DNA of 64,000 nucleotides from Rhodococcus rhodnii (GTDB taxonomy: Bacteria; Actinomycetota; Actinomycetes; Mycobacteriales; Pseudonocardiaceae). The notes under the pieces were generated by a model. It made no database searches. It saw nothing but the letters and a program-made list of their open reading frames with translations, and was not told the DNA's origin. The position numbers and the translations under genes were made by a program. Every line of letters begins with the position of its first letter. Position 1 is the first letter of the stretch. The DNA is taken from assembly GCA_000720375.1 (NCBI GenBank), contig JOAA01000014.1, positions 124,001 through 188,000 on the forward strand, in the 5' to 3' direction. Below are positions 1-7,938 of this stretch, piece by piece.

Positions 1-667
1 CGGTGGTCTTGCCGTTGACGACGTCCGTCAGCCACAGCAGGGACTGCTCGAAGTAGTCCGGCGAGTCCAGCAGCACGTCCGCGATGCCCAGCTCGAGCGC
101 CTGCTTGGGCTTGAGCATCTTGTTCTGGTTCAACGCGTTCTCGATGATCACGGTCACCGCGCGGTCCGCGCCGATCAGGTTCGGCAGCAGCTGCGTACCG
201 CCCCAACCCGGGAACAGGCCGAGGAAGCACTCAGGCAGCGAGATGGCGGCCACGTTCGACGCGATGGTCCGGTAGTGGCAGGACAACGCCAGCTCGAGGC
301 CACCGCCCATGACCGCGCCGTTGATGAACGCGAACGTGGGCACCTTCGAGTCGGTGAACTTGCGGAACACATCGTGTCCCTGCTTGCCGATCTCCAACGC
401 GGTGGCGTGGTCGGTGACCTGGCCGACGCCGGTCAGGTCCGCACCGACGGCGAAGATGAACGGCTTGCCGGTGACCGCGATGGCTGCGGGATCGGCCTGC
501 ACGGCGGCGTCGAACGCGGCGCTGAGGCTGCTGAGGCCCTCCCGGCCGAAGGTGTTCGGCTTGGTGTGGTCGAAGCCGTTGTCCAAAGTGATCAGTGCGA
601 CCGGCTTGTCGAGGCCGGGCACCCGGATCGTCCTGGTGAACGCGTGAGTCACAACTTCGTCAGTCAC
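1..667 (-). CDS. fadB: Fatty-acid oxidation complex alpha subunit (enoyl-CoA hydratase/3-hydroxyacyl-CoA dehydrogenase), 3' end cut by window
   Basis: Partial gene: only the N-terminal 222 residues, the enoyl-CoA hydratase domain, lie in the window; the expected dehydrogenase part is off the left edge. The crotonase fold is clear: GADLTGVGQ near residue 75 and NGAVMGGGLELALS near 116-129 form the oxyanion hole, and ECFLGLFPGWGGTQ carries the glutamate and GGT motifs of the hydratase site. It hydrates trans-2-enoyl-CoA and, in the full family, oxidises the 3-hydroxyacyl-CoA. The GTG start overlaps the stop of the thiolase gene in a GTGA arrangement, so the two are translationally coupled as a fadA-fadB operon. 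Family assignment is firm; full length and presence of the second domain are inferred. Confidence 0.9.
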   Translation of the reverse strand, partial: MTDEVVTHAFTRTIRVPGLDKPVALITLDNGFDHTKPNTFGREGLSSLSAAFDAAVQADPAAIAVTGKPFIFAVGADLTGVGQVTDHATALEIGKQGHDVFRKFTDSKVPTFAFINGAVMGGGLELALSCHYRTIASNVAAISLPECFLGLFPGWGGTQLLPNLIGADRAVTVIIENALNQNKMLKPKQALELGIADVLLDSPDYFEQSLLWLTDVVNGKTT

Positions 668-1887
668 TTGCCGCTCCAGTGTGGGTTCTCCCAGATCACG
701 GTGCCGCCCATGCCGATACCGATACACATGGTGGTGATGCCGTAGCGCACCTCGGGGTGCTCGGCGAACTGGCGCGACAACTGCGTCATCAGCCGCACAC
801 CCGACGAGGCGAGCGGGTGGCCGGTGGCGATCGCGCCGCCCCACTTGTTCACGCGCAGGTCGTCATCGGCGATGCCGAAGTGGTCGAGGAACGCCAGGAC
901 CTGCACGGCGAACGCCTCGTTGATCTCGAACAGGCCGATGTCCTCGATGGTCAGACCGGCCCGCTTGAGCGCCTTCTCGGTCGCGGGCACCGGGCCGACG
1001 CCCATCACCTCGGGCTCGACGCCCGCGAAGGCGTAACCCACGAGCCGCATACCGATCGGCAGACCGAGCTCGCGCGCGGTCTCCTCATCAGCCAGCAGTG
1101 CACCGGTCGCGCCGTCGTTCAGACCGGCGGCGTTGCCCGCGGTGACCCGGCCGTGCGGACGGAACGGGGTCTTGAGCTCTGCCAGGGCTTCGACTGTGGT
1201 GCCAGGCCTCGGCGGCTCGTCTTCGGTCGCCAAGCCCCAACCCAGCTCGGCCGACTGGGTCGCGACAGGCACGAACTCCGGGCCGATCTTGCCGGTCTTC
1301 ACAGCCTCGGCGTACTTCTCCTGCGAGGCGGCGGCGAACTTGTCCGCACGTTCCTTGGTCAGGTGCGGGAACCGGTCGTGCAGGTTCTCCGCGGTCTGGC
1401 CCATCACGAGCGCGGACGGGTCGACGAGCTTGTCGGCCAGGAAGCGCGGGTTCGGGTCAACGCCCTCGCCCATCGGGTGACGGCCCATGTGCTCGACACC
1501 GCCCGCGATGGCGATGTCGTACGCGCCGAATGCGATACCGCTCGCGGTGGTGGTGACGGCGGTCATGGCACCCGCGCACATCCGGTCGATCGCGAAGCCG
1601 GGCACCGACTTCGGCAGACCGGCCAGCAGCGCGGCGGTCCGGCCGATGGTCAGGCCCTGGTCGCCGATCTGGGTAGTCGCGGCGATCGCGACCTCGTCGA
1701 CGCGCTCCGGTGGCAGCTGGGGGTGCCTGCGCAGCAGTTCACGGATGACCTTGACGACAAGGTCGTCCGCGCGGGTTTCGGCGTAGATGCCCTTCTTGCC
1801 TGCCTTGCCGAACGGCGTGCGGACGCCGTCGACGAAGACGACGTTGCGAAGGGCTCGCGCAGCACTGGTGGGTGCTGGTGCGGCCAC
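664..1887 (-). CDS. fadA: Acetyl-CoA acyltransferase (thiolase), beta-oxidation beta subunit
   Basis: 407-residue thiolase, full family length. The acylated cysteine is Cys104 in DRMCAGAMTA; NEAFAVQ, the GGAIATGHPLASSG histidine loop and the C-terminal CIGIGMGG cysteine loop complete the active site. It cleaves 3-ketoacyl-CoA with CoA, releasing acetyl-CoA in the cytosol, and should work with the downstream FadB-like protein, whose GTG start overlaps this stop. The GTG start is supported by GGAGGA seven bases upstream. Two near-identical inverted repeats (1914-1927 and 1958-1971) sit just upstream and probably bind an acyl-CoA-responsive repressor. Biosynthetic thiolase is a less likely alternative given the FadB partner. 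Confidence 0.93.
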   Translation of the reverse strand: MAAPAPTSAARALRNVVFVDGVRTPFGKAGKKGIYAETRADDLVVKVIRELLRRHPQLPPERVDEVAIAATTQIGDQGLTIGRTAALLAGLPKSVPGFAIDRMCAGAMTAVTTTASGIAFGAYDIAIAGGVEHMGRHPMGEGVDPNPRFLADKLVDPSALVMGQTAENLHDRFPHLTKERADKFAAASQEKYAEAVKTGKIGPEFVPVATQSAELGWGLATEDEPPRPGTTVEALAELKTPFRPHGRVTAGNAAGLNDGATGALLADEETARELGLPIGMRLVGYAFAGVEPEVMGVGPVPATEKALKRAGLTIEDIGLFEINEAFAVQVLAFLDHFGIADDDLRVNKWGGAIATGHPLASSGVRLMTQLSRQFAEHPEVRYGITTMCIGIGMGGTVIWENPHWSGK

Positions 1888-1913
1888 GGCAAGTCCTCCC
1901 TCGTGTCTTTGGG

Positions 1914-1927
1914 TTACCCGCCGGTAG
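1914..1927. promoter_or_regulatory. Proximal operator candidate of fadAB
   Basis: TTACCCGCCGGTAG, an imperfect inverted repeat (TTACC/GGTAG around CGCC), 27 bp upstream of the thiolase start. A second, perfect copy lies 44 bp farther upstream. Two copies at a fixed position before a beta-oxidation operon suggest a TetR-type repressor; the regulator is not in the window. Confidence 0.55.
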
Positions 1928-1957
1928 GGGCGGCCGTGCCGTCAACTCTAGTCCTTG

Positions 1958-1971
1958 TTACCCGCCGGTAA
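1958..1971. promoter_or_regulatory. Distal operator candidate of fadAB
   Basis: TTACCCGCCGGTAA, with perfect 5-bp arms TTACC/GGTAA around a CGCC centre. It matches the copy at 1914-1927 at 13 of 14 positions. The 44-bp centre-to-centre distance is close to four helical turns, so dimers on the two sites would face the same side of the DNA. Confidence 0.55.
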
Positions 1972-2161
1972 CTACAGTGGTCCCCCTGTCGTGTGTGTCA
2001 CCCTTGCCGACAGGGTATTGCCGCCGCGTGCGCATCGAGCAGGTCGCCGGGTGCGCATCAAGCAGGCGGTATTCGTGACCGGGGCGGCCTCCGGCCCCCC
2101 GGAATCCACGCTACTGGGCGGCAGGGACAAGAACACGCCTTCAAGATCGAGTATGGCCGAG

Positions 2162-2187
2162 TTGTCCACAGGTGGCGGTTATCCACA
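2162..2187 (+). promoter_or_regulatory. Pair of direct DnaA-box-like sequences
   Basis: TTGTCCACA (2162-2170) and TTATCCACA (2179-2187) lie in the same orientation 17 bp apart. The first is the consensus DnaA box of high-GC actinobacteria and the second the E. coli consensus. No dnaA, dnaN or long box cluster is nearby, so this is not oriC. It could be a DnaA-titrating or regulatory site, or chance. Confidence 0.4.
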
Positions 2188-2308
2188 GCGGCGTTCTTGC
2201 TGGGCTTCCGCCGCCCAACTCCTCCCGAATAGCCTGGAATCAGGGGTCCCCCTTGCGGGCGGGGAGAGGTCCGGGCAGGGCTGGGAGCGGTGCCAGCTTT
2301 ATTCGGGG

Positions 2309-2533
2309 ATCTGGCTGGCCTTCACGGGGTGGCTTGCCTTTGTGCGGGATGTGGCTGGCTTTGTGGGGTGGCCTGCCTTTGTGCGGGATGTGACCGGCCT
2401 TGTGGGGTGGCCAGCCTTTATGGGGGACGTGGCCGGCTTGTGGGGCGGCCAGCCTTCATGCGGGACGTGGCGGCCTTTATGGGGTTGGCCAAGTTTATGG
2501 GGATGTGGCTGGCCTTGTGGGGATGTGGCCGGG
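2309..2533. repeat. Imperfect 39-bp tandem repeat, five units plus a partial
   Basis: Units begin at 2309, 2349, 2388, 2427, 2465 and (partial) 2503, with lengths 40, 39, 39, 38 and 38 bp. Each starts near ATGTGGCTGGC, continues through a TTGTGGGGTGG-like block, and ends in CCTTTGTGCGGG or CCTTTATGGGG. The strand is unusually rich in G and T. The 38- and 40-bp units break any conserved reading frame, so this is a DNA repeat, not a protein repeat. It lies in the gene-free stretch 1888-2710; apart from the operators and DnaA boxes listed, I see nothing else supportable there. Confidence 0.75.
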
Positions 2534-2710
2534 GGCAAACGACAAGCAGGCGGCGGTGCAGGGGGCGGCGGTGCAGGGGTGCGGCGCGGCCCGGAGCGGA
2601 TCGTCGCGCTGCCCCCGATGCGCACAGGGGTGATGGCTAGGGAGCGCAGTGGGCGCTTGGTGAGCGGTCAAGCTGGCCGGTCATTGAGACCGCCTTGTTG
2701 GCGCCTGCGA

Positions 2711-3994
2711 TCACTCCGTGGGCGGTGTGGTGTGCAGGGCTTTGCTCAGCAGCTCCGCCACCAGGTCGACCTGCCATGCACGGGCGCCGCCCGCGCGCAA
2801 GGCCGCCGCTGTCCCGTCCACGTCGATTGAGGCTGGGGGCGTCCAGCAGATTCGGCGGATCAGGTCGGGTTGGACCATGTTCTCCACCGGCAGGCGCAGG
2901 GACTCGGCCAGCGCTGAGAGGCTTGCCCGGGCTGCGGAGAGCCTGGCGGCCGCCGCTGGGTCCTTGTCGGCCCACCTGTTCGGCGGGGGAGGGCCGTCCT
3001 GCTGTGGCGAGGGGTCTGGGAGTTCATTACGGGGCAGCTGGGCCGCCGTCTTCAATGCGCGCGCCCACGTGCCTGCCAGGCGTCGTTGGGAGCGGCCGCG
3101 GAAAACGGGGAGCTTGATCAGTGCGGCTTCGTCGATGGGGGCCGCCACCGCCGCGTCCACGATCGCGCTGTCGGGCAGCACTCGGCCGGGGGCCACGTCT
3201 CGTTCCCGGGCGATGGAGTCCCGCACTTCCCACAACGCGCGTACGAAGGCCAATGCGCGGGCCCCACGAGCCCGGTGAATGCCTGACGTACGCCGCCACG
3301 GCTCCTTGCGTGGCTCAGGCGTCGGAGCGTCCCTGAGTGCCGCGAATTCCTGCAGCGCCCAGTCGAGTTTTCCTTGGGACGTGAGTTCGGCTTCCAGTGC
3401 GTCGCGCAGCTCCACGAGCAGCTCGACGTCCAATGCCGCGTAGTTCAGCCATTCGCGTGGCAGGGGTCGGCGCGACCAGTCCGCGGCGCCGTGGCCCTTT
3501 TCCAGCCGATAGCCCAGGACTCTCTCAACCAACGTACCGAGGGCGACGCGGTCGAAGCCCGCGAGGCGTCCGGCCAGTTCGGTGTCGAACAGCTTGCTCG
3601 GCCGCAGCCCGAGCTCGGCAAGGCATGGCAAATCCTGGGATGCCGCGTGCAGCACCCACTCCGTGCCGTCCAGCGCCTCGATCAGCGAGTCGACTTCGTC
3701 GTTCAACGCGACCGGGTCGACCAGCACTGTTCCCGCGCCCTCGCGGCGCAGCTGAACGAGGTACGCCCGTTGTGAGTACCGGTATCCGGACGCGCGCTCG
3801 GTGTCGACCGCGACCGGCCCATGACCCGCCGCCAGAGCTGCGGCCGCGCGCCGCAGCTCTGCCGGCTGAGTCACCACAGGTGGCGTGCCACCCGCTGGTT
3901 CGACCAGAGGAATTGGTTCCGGCTGGTCGCTTGTGGGAGATCCGGGTGTGCTCACGGCGGGAAACCCTACGTCAGGGTCACCCGCCGATCGCAC
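2711..3994 (-). CDS. rnd: Ribonuclease D-like 3'-5' exonuclease with HRDC domain
   Basis: 427 residues. The DEDDy exonuclease core is visible: Asp64 and Glu66 in AVDTER, Asp121 in HAASQDLPCL, and Tyr185 with Asp189 in NYAALDVE. An HRDC-like helical region follows (about 235-310), then a longer C-terminal helical part usual in actinobacterial members. It should trim 3' ends of structured RNAs in the cytosol. The GTG at 3994 has no clear ribosome site; a GTG at 3955 (starting VSTPGSPTSD) is an equally plausible start, and the first 40 residues look disordered. It sits 20 bp behind the response-regulator gene on the same strand and may be cotranscribed. Confidence 0.9.
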   Translation of the reverse strand: MRSAGDPDVGFPAVSTPGSPTSDQPEPIPLVEPAGGTPPVVTQPAELRRAAAALAAGHGPVAVDTERASGYRYSQRAYLVQLRREGAGTVLVDPVALNDEVDSLIEALDGTEWVLHAASQDLPCLAELGLRPSKLFDTELAGRLAGFDRVALGTLVERVLGYRLEKGHGAADWSRRPLPREWLNYAALDVELLVELRDALEAELTSQGKLDWALQEFAALRDAPTPEPRKEPWRRTSGIHRARGARALAFVRALWEVRDSIARERDVAPGRVLPDSAIVDAAVAAPIDEAALIKLPVFRGRSQRRLAGTWARALKTAAQLPRNELPDPSPQQDGPPPPNRWADKDPAAAARLSAARASLSALAESLRLPVENMVQPDLIRRICWTPPASIDVDGTAAALRAGGARAWQVDLVAELLSKALHTTPPTE

Positions 3995-4014
3995 GTTTTC
4001 GGGCGAACAGCGTT

Positions 4015-4731
4015 TCAGCGGATCACGCCGGCACGCATGGCCAGCGCGACCATCTGAGCCCGGTCACCGGTTCCGAGCTTCCTGCCGATGCGCGACAGGT
4101 GGCTCTTGACAGTGAGTGCGGACAGGTTGAGCGCCTCGCCGATCTCCTTGTTGCTCTGGCCATCGGCGACCAATTGCAGCACCTCAACCTCACGGGCGGA
4201 CAGCTCGCGGGGCGTGTTGTCAGTCCCTGGAACCCGGGTTCCCGTCGCGAGCACGGGAGCGACACTCGGGTCGGCGTACACGCCGCCCTCAAGCACTCGC
4301 CGCACTCCGTCGGTCACCACCACCGGCGATGCGGACTTCAGCAGGTAGGCCTGGGCCCCTGCCTGGAAGGCCGAACGCACGGCGTACGGGTCGTCGGACG
4401 ACGCCAGCACCACGATCCTGGGCCACCCATGGCTACGGAGTTCCGTAACCAACTCGATGCCCGAGCCGTCGGGCAACCCAAGGTCGAGGATCGCCAGGTC
4501 GCATGGCCCTGTGGCCAACGCCCGTGCCCTCGCCTCGGCCACCGAAGCGGCCTCGTGCACCGTGCCCGCGCCCATCTGGGTCAACCGGGCAGCTATCGCC
4601 TCCCTCAACAACGGATGGTCATCGACCACCAACACCGAGAACAACTCTTCCCGCGGGTGCGGGACCATGTTCGCCGGCAACGCGCCGGCTGGCGTGGTTC
4701 GAACGGCCTGACCTAAGCCGACGGCAGCCAC
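4015..4731 (-). CDS. Two-component response regulator, NarL/LuxR type
   Basis: 238 residues from a GTG start preceded by GGAGG seven bases away (4739-4743); an in-frame ATG at 4896 would add 55 residues that look like translated leader. The receiver domain starts at VLVVDDHPLLRE and carries the phosphorylatable Asp in LAILDLGLPDG and a Lys in YLLKSAS. A linker is followed by the LuxR helix-turn-helix LSAREVEVLQLVADGQSNKE, then ALTVKSHLSRIGRKL. No histidine kinase is adjacent, so it is an orphan regulator here. Targets are unknown; the region shared with the divergent dipeptidase gene contains two GTTGTCAC repeats. Confidence 0.9.
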   Translation of the reverse strand: MAAVGLGQAVRTTPAGALPANMVPHPREELFSVLVVDDHPLLREAIAARLTQMGAGTVHEAASVAEARARALATGPCDLAILDLGLPDGSGIELVTELRSHGWPRIVVLASSDDPYAVRSAFQAGAQAYLLKSASPVVVTDGVRRVLEGGVYADPSVAPVLATGTRVPGTDNTPRELSAREVEVLQLVADGQSNKEIGEALNLSALTVKSHLSRIGRKLGTGDRAQMVALAMRAGVIR

Positions 4732-4888
4732 GTCACTACCTCCCTGGTGCCGGTCGTGCCCCCCGACCGGCACCGGGACTTTCCGCCAATCAGCCGCGCC
4801 GCTGATGGACCGAAAGTGGTGTCGACGAGGGCAGCCTAGCCGCCCAAGCGGGTCAACGGGACGATCAATCGGGTATGTATCCGATCGG

Positions 4889-4915
4889 GTTGTCACTTTC
4901 TGGAGGAGTTGTCAC
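4889..4915. promoter_or_regulatory. Direct repeat GTTGTCAC in divergent intergenic region
   Basis: GTTGTCAC occurs at 4889-4896 and 4908-4915, 19 bp apart, between the response regulator and the M19 dipeptidase. Two GGTGAC motifs follow at about 4922-4943, in inverted sense. This could be a binding site for the adjacent NarL-type regulator, but the match is short. Confidence 0.3.
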
Positions 4916-4987
4916 ACGATCAGGTGACTCCGGTATTGGTGACGTAACGGATGCACGTCCCAACGCGATGGAACGAGGTCATGGGTA

Positions 4988-6130
4988 ATGAAGTCCGCAG
5001 GAATTGACCGTGCGGTCGCCCTTCTGGAAGCGACCCAATTGGCCGACGGTCACAACGACCTGCCGTGGGCGCTGCGCGCGATCGCCGGTCCGGATCCGGC
5101 CGTCGCGGTCGCCTCGACCGACCTGACAATCCCGCAACCGGGGTTGCATACCGACATCCCCCGTCTGCGCGAGGGTGGAGTCGGGTTGCAGCTCTGGTCG
5201 GTCTACGTGCCGTGTCAGTTCGAGGGCCATTCGGCCGTCACCGCCGTGCTCGAGCAGATCGAGGTTGTGTACCGGCTCGCCGAACGTTACCCGGACCACC
5301 TGGCGATCGCCACGACCGCCGACGAGGCCGAAGAGGCTTTCCGAGCAGGCAAGATCGCCTCGATGCTCGGTGCGGAGGGTGGCCACTGCATCGCCGAGTC
5401 GCTGGGCGTGCTGCGGGCGCTGCGCCGCCTCGGGGTCCGCTACATGACCCTCACGCACAACCTGAACACGACATGGGCGGACTCCGCGACCGACGACCCG
5501 GCGCACAACGGGCTGACCGATTTCGGCCGCGAAGTGGTCAGGGAGATGAACCGGATCGGCATGATGGTCGACCTCTCCCATGTCGCCCCGGCGACCATGC
5601 GGGACGCCATTGAAACGTCACAAGCCCCGGTGATCTTTTCGCACTCGTCGTGCCGGGCGGTGAACGATCACCCTCGCAATGTTCCGGACGATGTTCTCGA
5701 GTCCATGGCCGCGAACGGCGGTGTGTGCATGATCACGTTCGTCCCGCGATTTGTATCGCCTGCATTGTCCGAGTGGGATGAAGCGCTTCAGAGCGCGATG
5801 ACGGCACAAGGTCTCGATCACCGGGATGTGGATGTCCGGGAAAAGTTCGCCCAATCGTGGGATGGGCCGACGCCGCCGGACGCGACCCTCGACGAAGTCG
5901 TGGCACACATCGAGCACGCCAGGGAGGTCGCCGGGATCGACCACATCGGCCTCGGCGGCGACTACGACGGCGTGGGCTCGCTACCCATCGGCCTTGAGGA
6001 CGTCTCGAAGTACCCGGTGCTGCTCGGTGCGCTGCTCGACCGCGGCTGGAGCGAGGAGGACTGCGCCAAGCTCGCCGGGCGCAACACCCTGCGGGTGATC
6101 CGGGCGATCGAGGAAGCGGCCCAGAATTAA
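4988..6130 (+). CDS. Membrane dipeptidase (peptidase M19)
   Basis: 380 residues, full length for the renal-dipeptidase family. The binuclear zinc site begins with His22-x-Asp24 in DGHNDLPW; GAEGGHCI supplies the bridging Glu, and HSSCRAV plus GLGGDYDG supply later ligands and substrate contacts. It hydrolyses L-Xaa-D/L-Xaa dipeptides. There is no signal peptide or membrane segment, so unlike the animal enzyme it should be cytosolic. Start ATG follows GAACGAGG. The stop codon overlaps the stop of the convergent DUF3000 gene. M19 next to DUF3000 and hemE looks like conserved actinobacterial gene order rather than a functional pathway. Confidence 0.93.
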   Translation: MKSAGIDRAVALLEATQLADGHNDLPWALRAIAGPDPAVAVASTDLTIPQPGLHTDIPRLREGGVGLQLWSVYVPCQFEGHSAVTAVLEQIEVVYRLAERYPDHLAIATTADEAEEAFRAGKIASMLGAEGGHCIAESLGVLRALRRLGVRYMTLTHNLNTTWADSATDDPAHNGLTDFGREVVREMNRIGMMVDLSHVAPATMRDAIETSQAPVIFSHSSCRAVNDHPRNVPDDVLESMAANGGVCMITFVPRFVSPALSEWDEALQSAMTAQGLDHRDVDVREKFAQSWDGPTPPDATLDEVVAHIEHAREVAGIDHIGLGGDYDGVGSLPIGLEDVSKYPVLLGALLDRGWSEEDCAKLAGRNTLRVIRAIEEAAQN

Positions 6131-6684
6131 GGCTTGAAGAGGGTCACCCCGACCGGCGGCAGTCCCACCACACTGGCCAGCAGATCGCAGAAGGCCTCGC
6201 CGTGTGGCTGGAGCTCCGCCGTGCGGGGCGTCCACGAGGCACGCAGTTCCAGGTCGTCGGTCCTGGCCGGGCCGGCGATGTCACCGAATCGGGCGGACGA
6301 GGTCTCCGTGACGGTCCCGCCCAGCGCGGCGAACTTGGCCCCGGACGCCTCCAGCGCGTCGGTCAGCCATGACCAGCCCACGGCGGGCAACAGCGGGTCG
6401 GAGGCCAGCTCGGCGTCCAGTTCGGCACGCACGTAGGTGACCACTCGCAGCACGCCGTCCCACGCTTCCTGGCCCTGGGGATCGTGCAGCAGCACGAGCC
6501 GTCCGGTGGCCAGTACCTCCGCCGGTCCGTTCACCTCGGCTGTGATCGCGAAGGCCCACGGCGCCAGCCGCTGCGGCGGCCGGACTTCCTCCAACTGGAC
6601 CTCGGGTCGCGGCCGGACCGACCGCAGCGCCGCGACGGCCTGGCGAAAGACCTCGGGAGCTTCGGGAGCCTTGGACGCAGTCAC
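6127..6684 (-). CDS. DUF3000 family protein
   Basis: 185 residues from GTG at 6684 (VTASKAPEAPEVFRQAVAAL). An in-frame start at 6747 would add 21 unconserved-looking residues. The pattern FRQAVAALRSVRPRPEVQLEEVRPPQRLAP, read in parts, and the central GRLVLLHDPQGQEAWDG match my recollection of DUF3000, a family found next to hemE and RNase D in actinobacteria. No catalytic motif is evident and function is unknown. It is divergent from hemE, and the ends meet the M19 gene tail-to-tail with overlapping stops. Confidence 0.8.
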   Translation of the reverse strand: MTASKAPEAPEVFRQAVAALRSVRPRPEVQLEEVRPPQRLAPWAFAITAEVNGPAEVLATGRLVLLHDPQGQEAWDGVLRVVTYVRAELDAELASDPLLPAVGWSWLTDALEASGAKFAALGGTVTETSSARFGDIAGPARTDDLELRASWTPRTAELQPHGEAFCDLLASVVGLPPVGVTLFKP

Positions 6685-6793
6685 GACAGGTAACTGTAGG
6701 ACCACCCGAGTCGGTGAGCCTGGATGGCGCGCCGAGCAACACCGCATACGTTGGGTCGATGAAGTTGATCAGTGTTCGTGACCTTGACCCCGA

Positions 6794-6807
6794 ACGGTGA
6801 TCACCGT
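6794..6807. promoter_or_regulatory. 14-bp perfect palindrome upstream of hemE
   Basis: ACGGTGATCACCGT is perfectly self-complementary and lies 55 bp before the hemE start, in the short divergent region between DUF3000 and hemE. It is a candidate operator for the haem operon. No haem- or iron-responsive consensus that I know of fits it clearly. Confidence 0.4.
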
Positions 6808-6861
6808 GATCCCGGTCAGAACCCGAAATGACCCGTTCGGCGGTGTGGAACGATAGGAGAG

Positions 6862-7938
6862 GTGACCACAGCCTCGTCTGCTCAGTCCGTCCGTCGCGAC
6901 CTCGCCAACGCTCCTCTGCTCGCCGCCGCGCGCGGGCAGGATCCGACGCGGACGCCGGTGTGGTTCATGCGGCAAGCGGGCCGCTCGTTGCCCGAGTACC
7001 GCAAGCTTCGCGAGGGCACGCCGATGCTGCAGGCGTGCTTCACGCCGGACATGGTCGTCGAGGTGACCATGCAGCCGATCCGCAGGCACGGCGTGGACGC
7101 GGCGATCTTCTTCAGCGACATCGTGGTGCCGCTCAAGGCCGCCGGGATCGACCTGGACATCGTGCCGGGCACCGGGCCCGTGGTGGCCGCGCCGGTACGG
7201 GACGAGAAGGCCGTGACCGCGTTGCCGGAGCTGGACCCGGCGAACCTCGACCCGATCGCCGAGGCGGTCGGCGTGCTGGTCAAGGAACTCGGTGACGTGC
7301 CGTTGATCGGCTTCGCCGGTGCGCCGTTCACCCTCGCCTCGTACCTGATCGAAGGCGGCCCGAGCAGGCATCACGAGCGCACCAAGGCGTTGATGAAGGC
7401 CGAGCCGGACGTGTGGCACGCGCTGCTCGGCCGGATCGCCGACTACACCCTGGAGTTCCTCAAGGTCCAGCTGGACGCGGGCGTCGACGCGGTCCAGCTG
7501 TTCGACTCGTGGGCCGGTGCGCTGTCCGAAAGGGACTACCGGGAGTTCGTGCTGCCGCATTCCCAGCGGGTGATGGCCGGGCTGGCGTTCGCCGGTGTGC
7601 CCCGGATCCACTTCGGTGTCGGTACGTCCGAACTGCTGCCCGCGATGCGCGAGGCCGGTGCGGACGTGGTCGGCGTGGACTGGCGGCTGCCGCTTGACGA
7701 GGCCGTGCGCAGGCTGGAGGCCGCCGCGCCGGACGCACCGAAACCCGTCGTGCAGGGAAACCTCGACCCTGCCGTGCTTTTCGCCGGATGGGACGTCGTC
7801 GAGCGTGAGGTCCGGCGGATCGTCGCGGAGGGCAAGGCCGCGGCCGGGCACATCTTCAACCTCGGGCACGGCGTCATGCCGGAGACCGACCCGACCGTGC
7901 TGACCAGGGTCGTCGAGCTGGTCCACAGCATCCGCTGA
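6862..7938 (+). CDS. hemE: Uroporphyrinogen III decarboxylase
   Basis: 358 residues, normal length. It decarboxylates the four acetate side chains of uroporphyrinogen III to coproporphyrinogen III. The signature [16 protein letters not shown] near residues 33-48 holds the substrate-binding arginines; FFSDIVVP supplies the catalytic Asp, and [17 protein letters not shown] and [12 protein letters not shown] are the remaining family signatures. The GTG start follows AGGAGAG at short distance. The downstream hemY ATG overlaps this stop (TGATG), so the two are coupled as the first genes of a haem operon that resumes at hemQ. Confidence 0.97.
   Translation: MTTASSAQSVRRDLANAPLLAAARGQDPTRTPVWFMRQAGRSLPEYRKLREGTPMLQACFTPDMVVEVTMQPIRRHGVDAAIFFSDIVVPLKAAGIDLDIVPGTGPVVAAPVRDEKAVTALPELDPANLDPIAEAVGVLVKELGDVPLIGFAGAPFTLASYLIEGGPSRHHERTKALMKAEPDVWHALLGRIADYTLEFLKVQLDAGVDAVQLFDSWAGALSERDYREFVLPHSQRVMAGLAFAGVPRIHFGVGTSELLPAMREAGADVVGVDWRLPLDEAVRRLEAAAPDAPKPVVQGNLDPAVLFAGWDVVEREVRRIVAEGKAAAGHIFNLGHGVMPETDPTVLTRVVELVHSIR

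Noticed and set aside
679..1971. 430-codon open frame opposite the thiolase gene
   Set aside because: Arg/His-rich antisense frame caused by high GC; the opposite strand has a complete thiolase.
2299..2625. 108-codon minus-strand frame with 13-residue repeats (KAGHPTKPATSRT)
   Set aside because: The apparent protein repeat follows the 39-bp DNA units, but 38- and 40-bp units break the frame; Pro/Lys-rich, no ribosome site.
1888..2710. Replication origin
   Set aside because: Only two DnaA-like boxes and no dnaA/dnaN neighbours.
1955..2830. 291-codon plus-strand frame over the 39-bp repeat
   Set aside because: Low-complexity Gly/Trp translation with indels between repeat units, running antisense into rnd; no start site or family.
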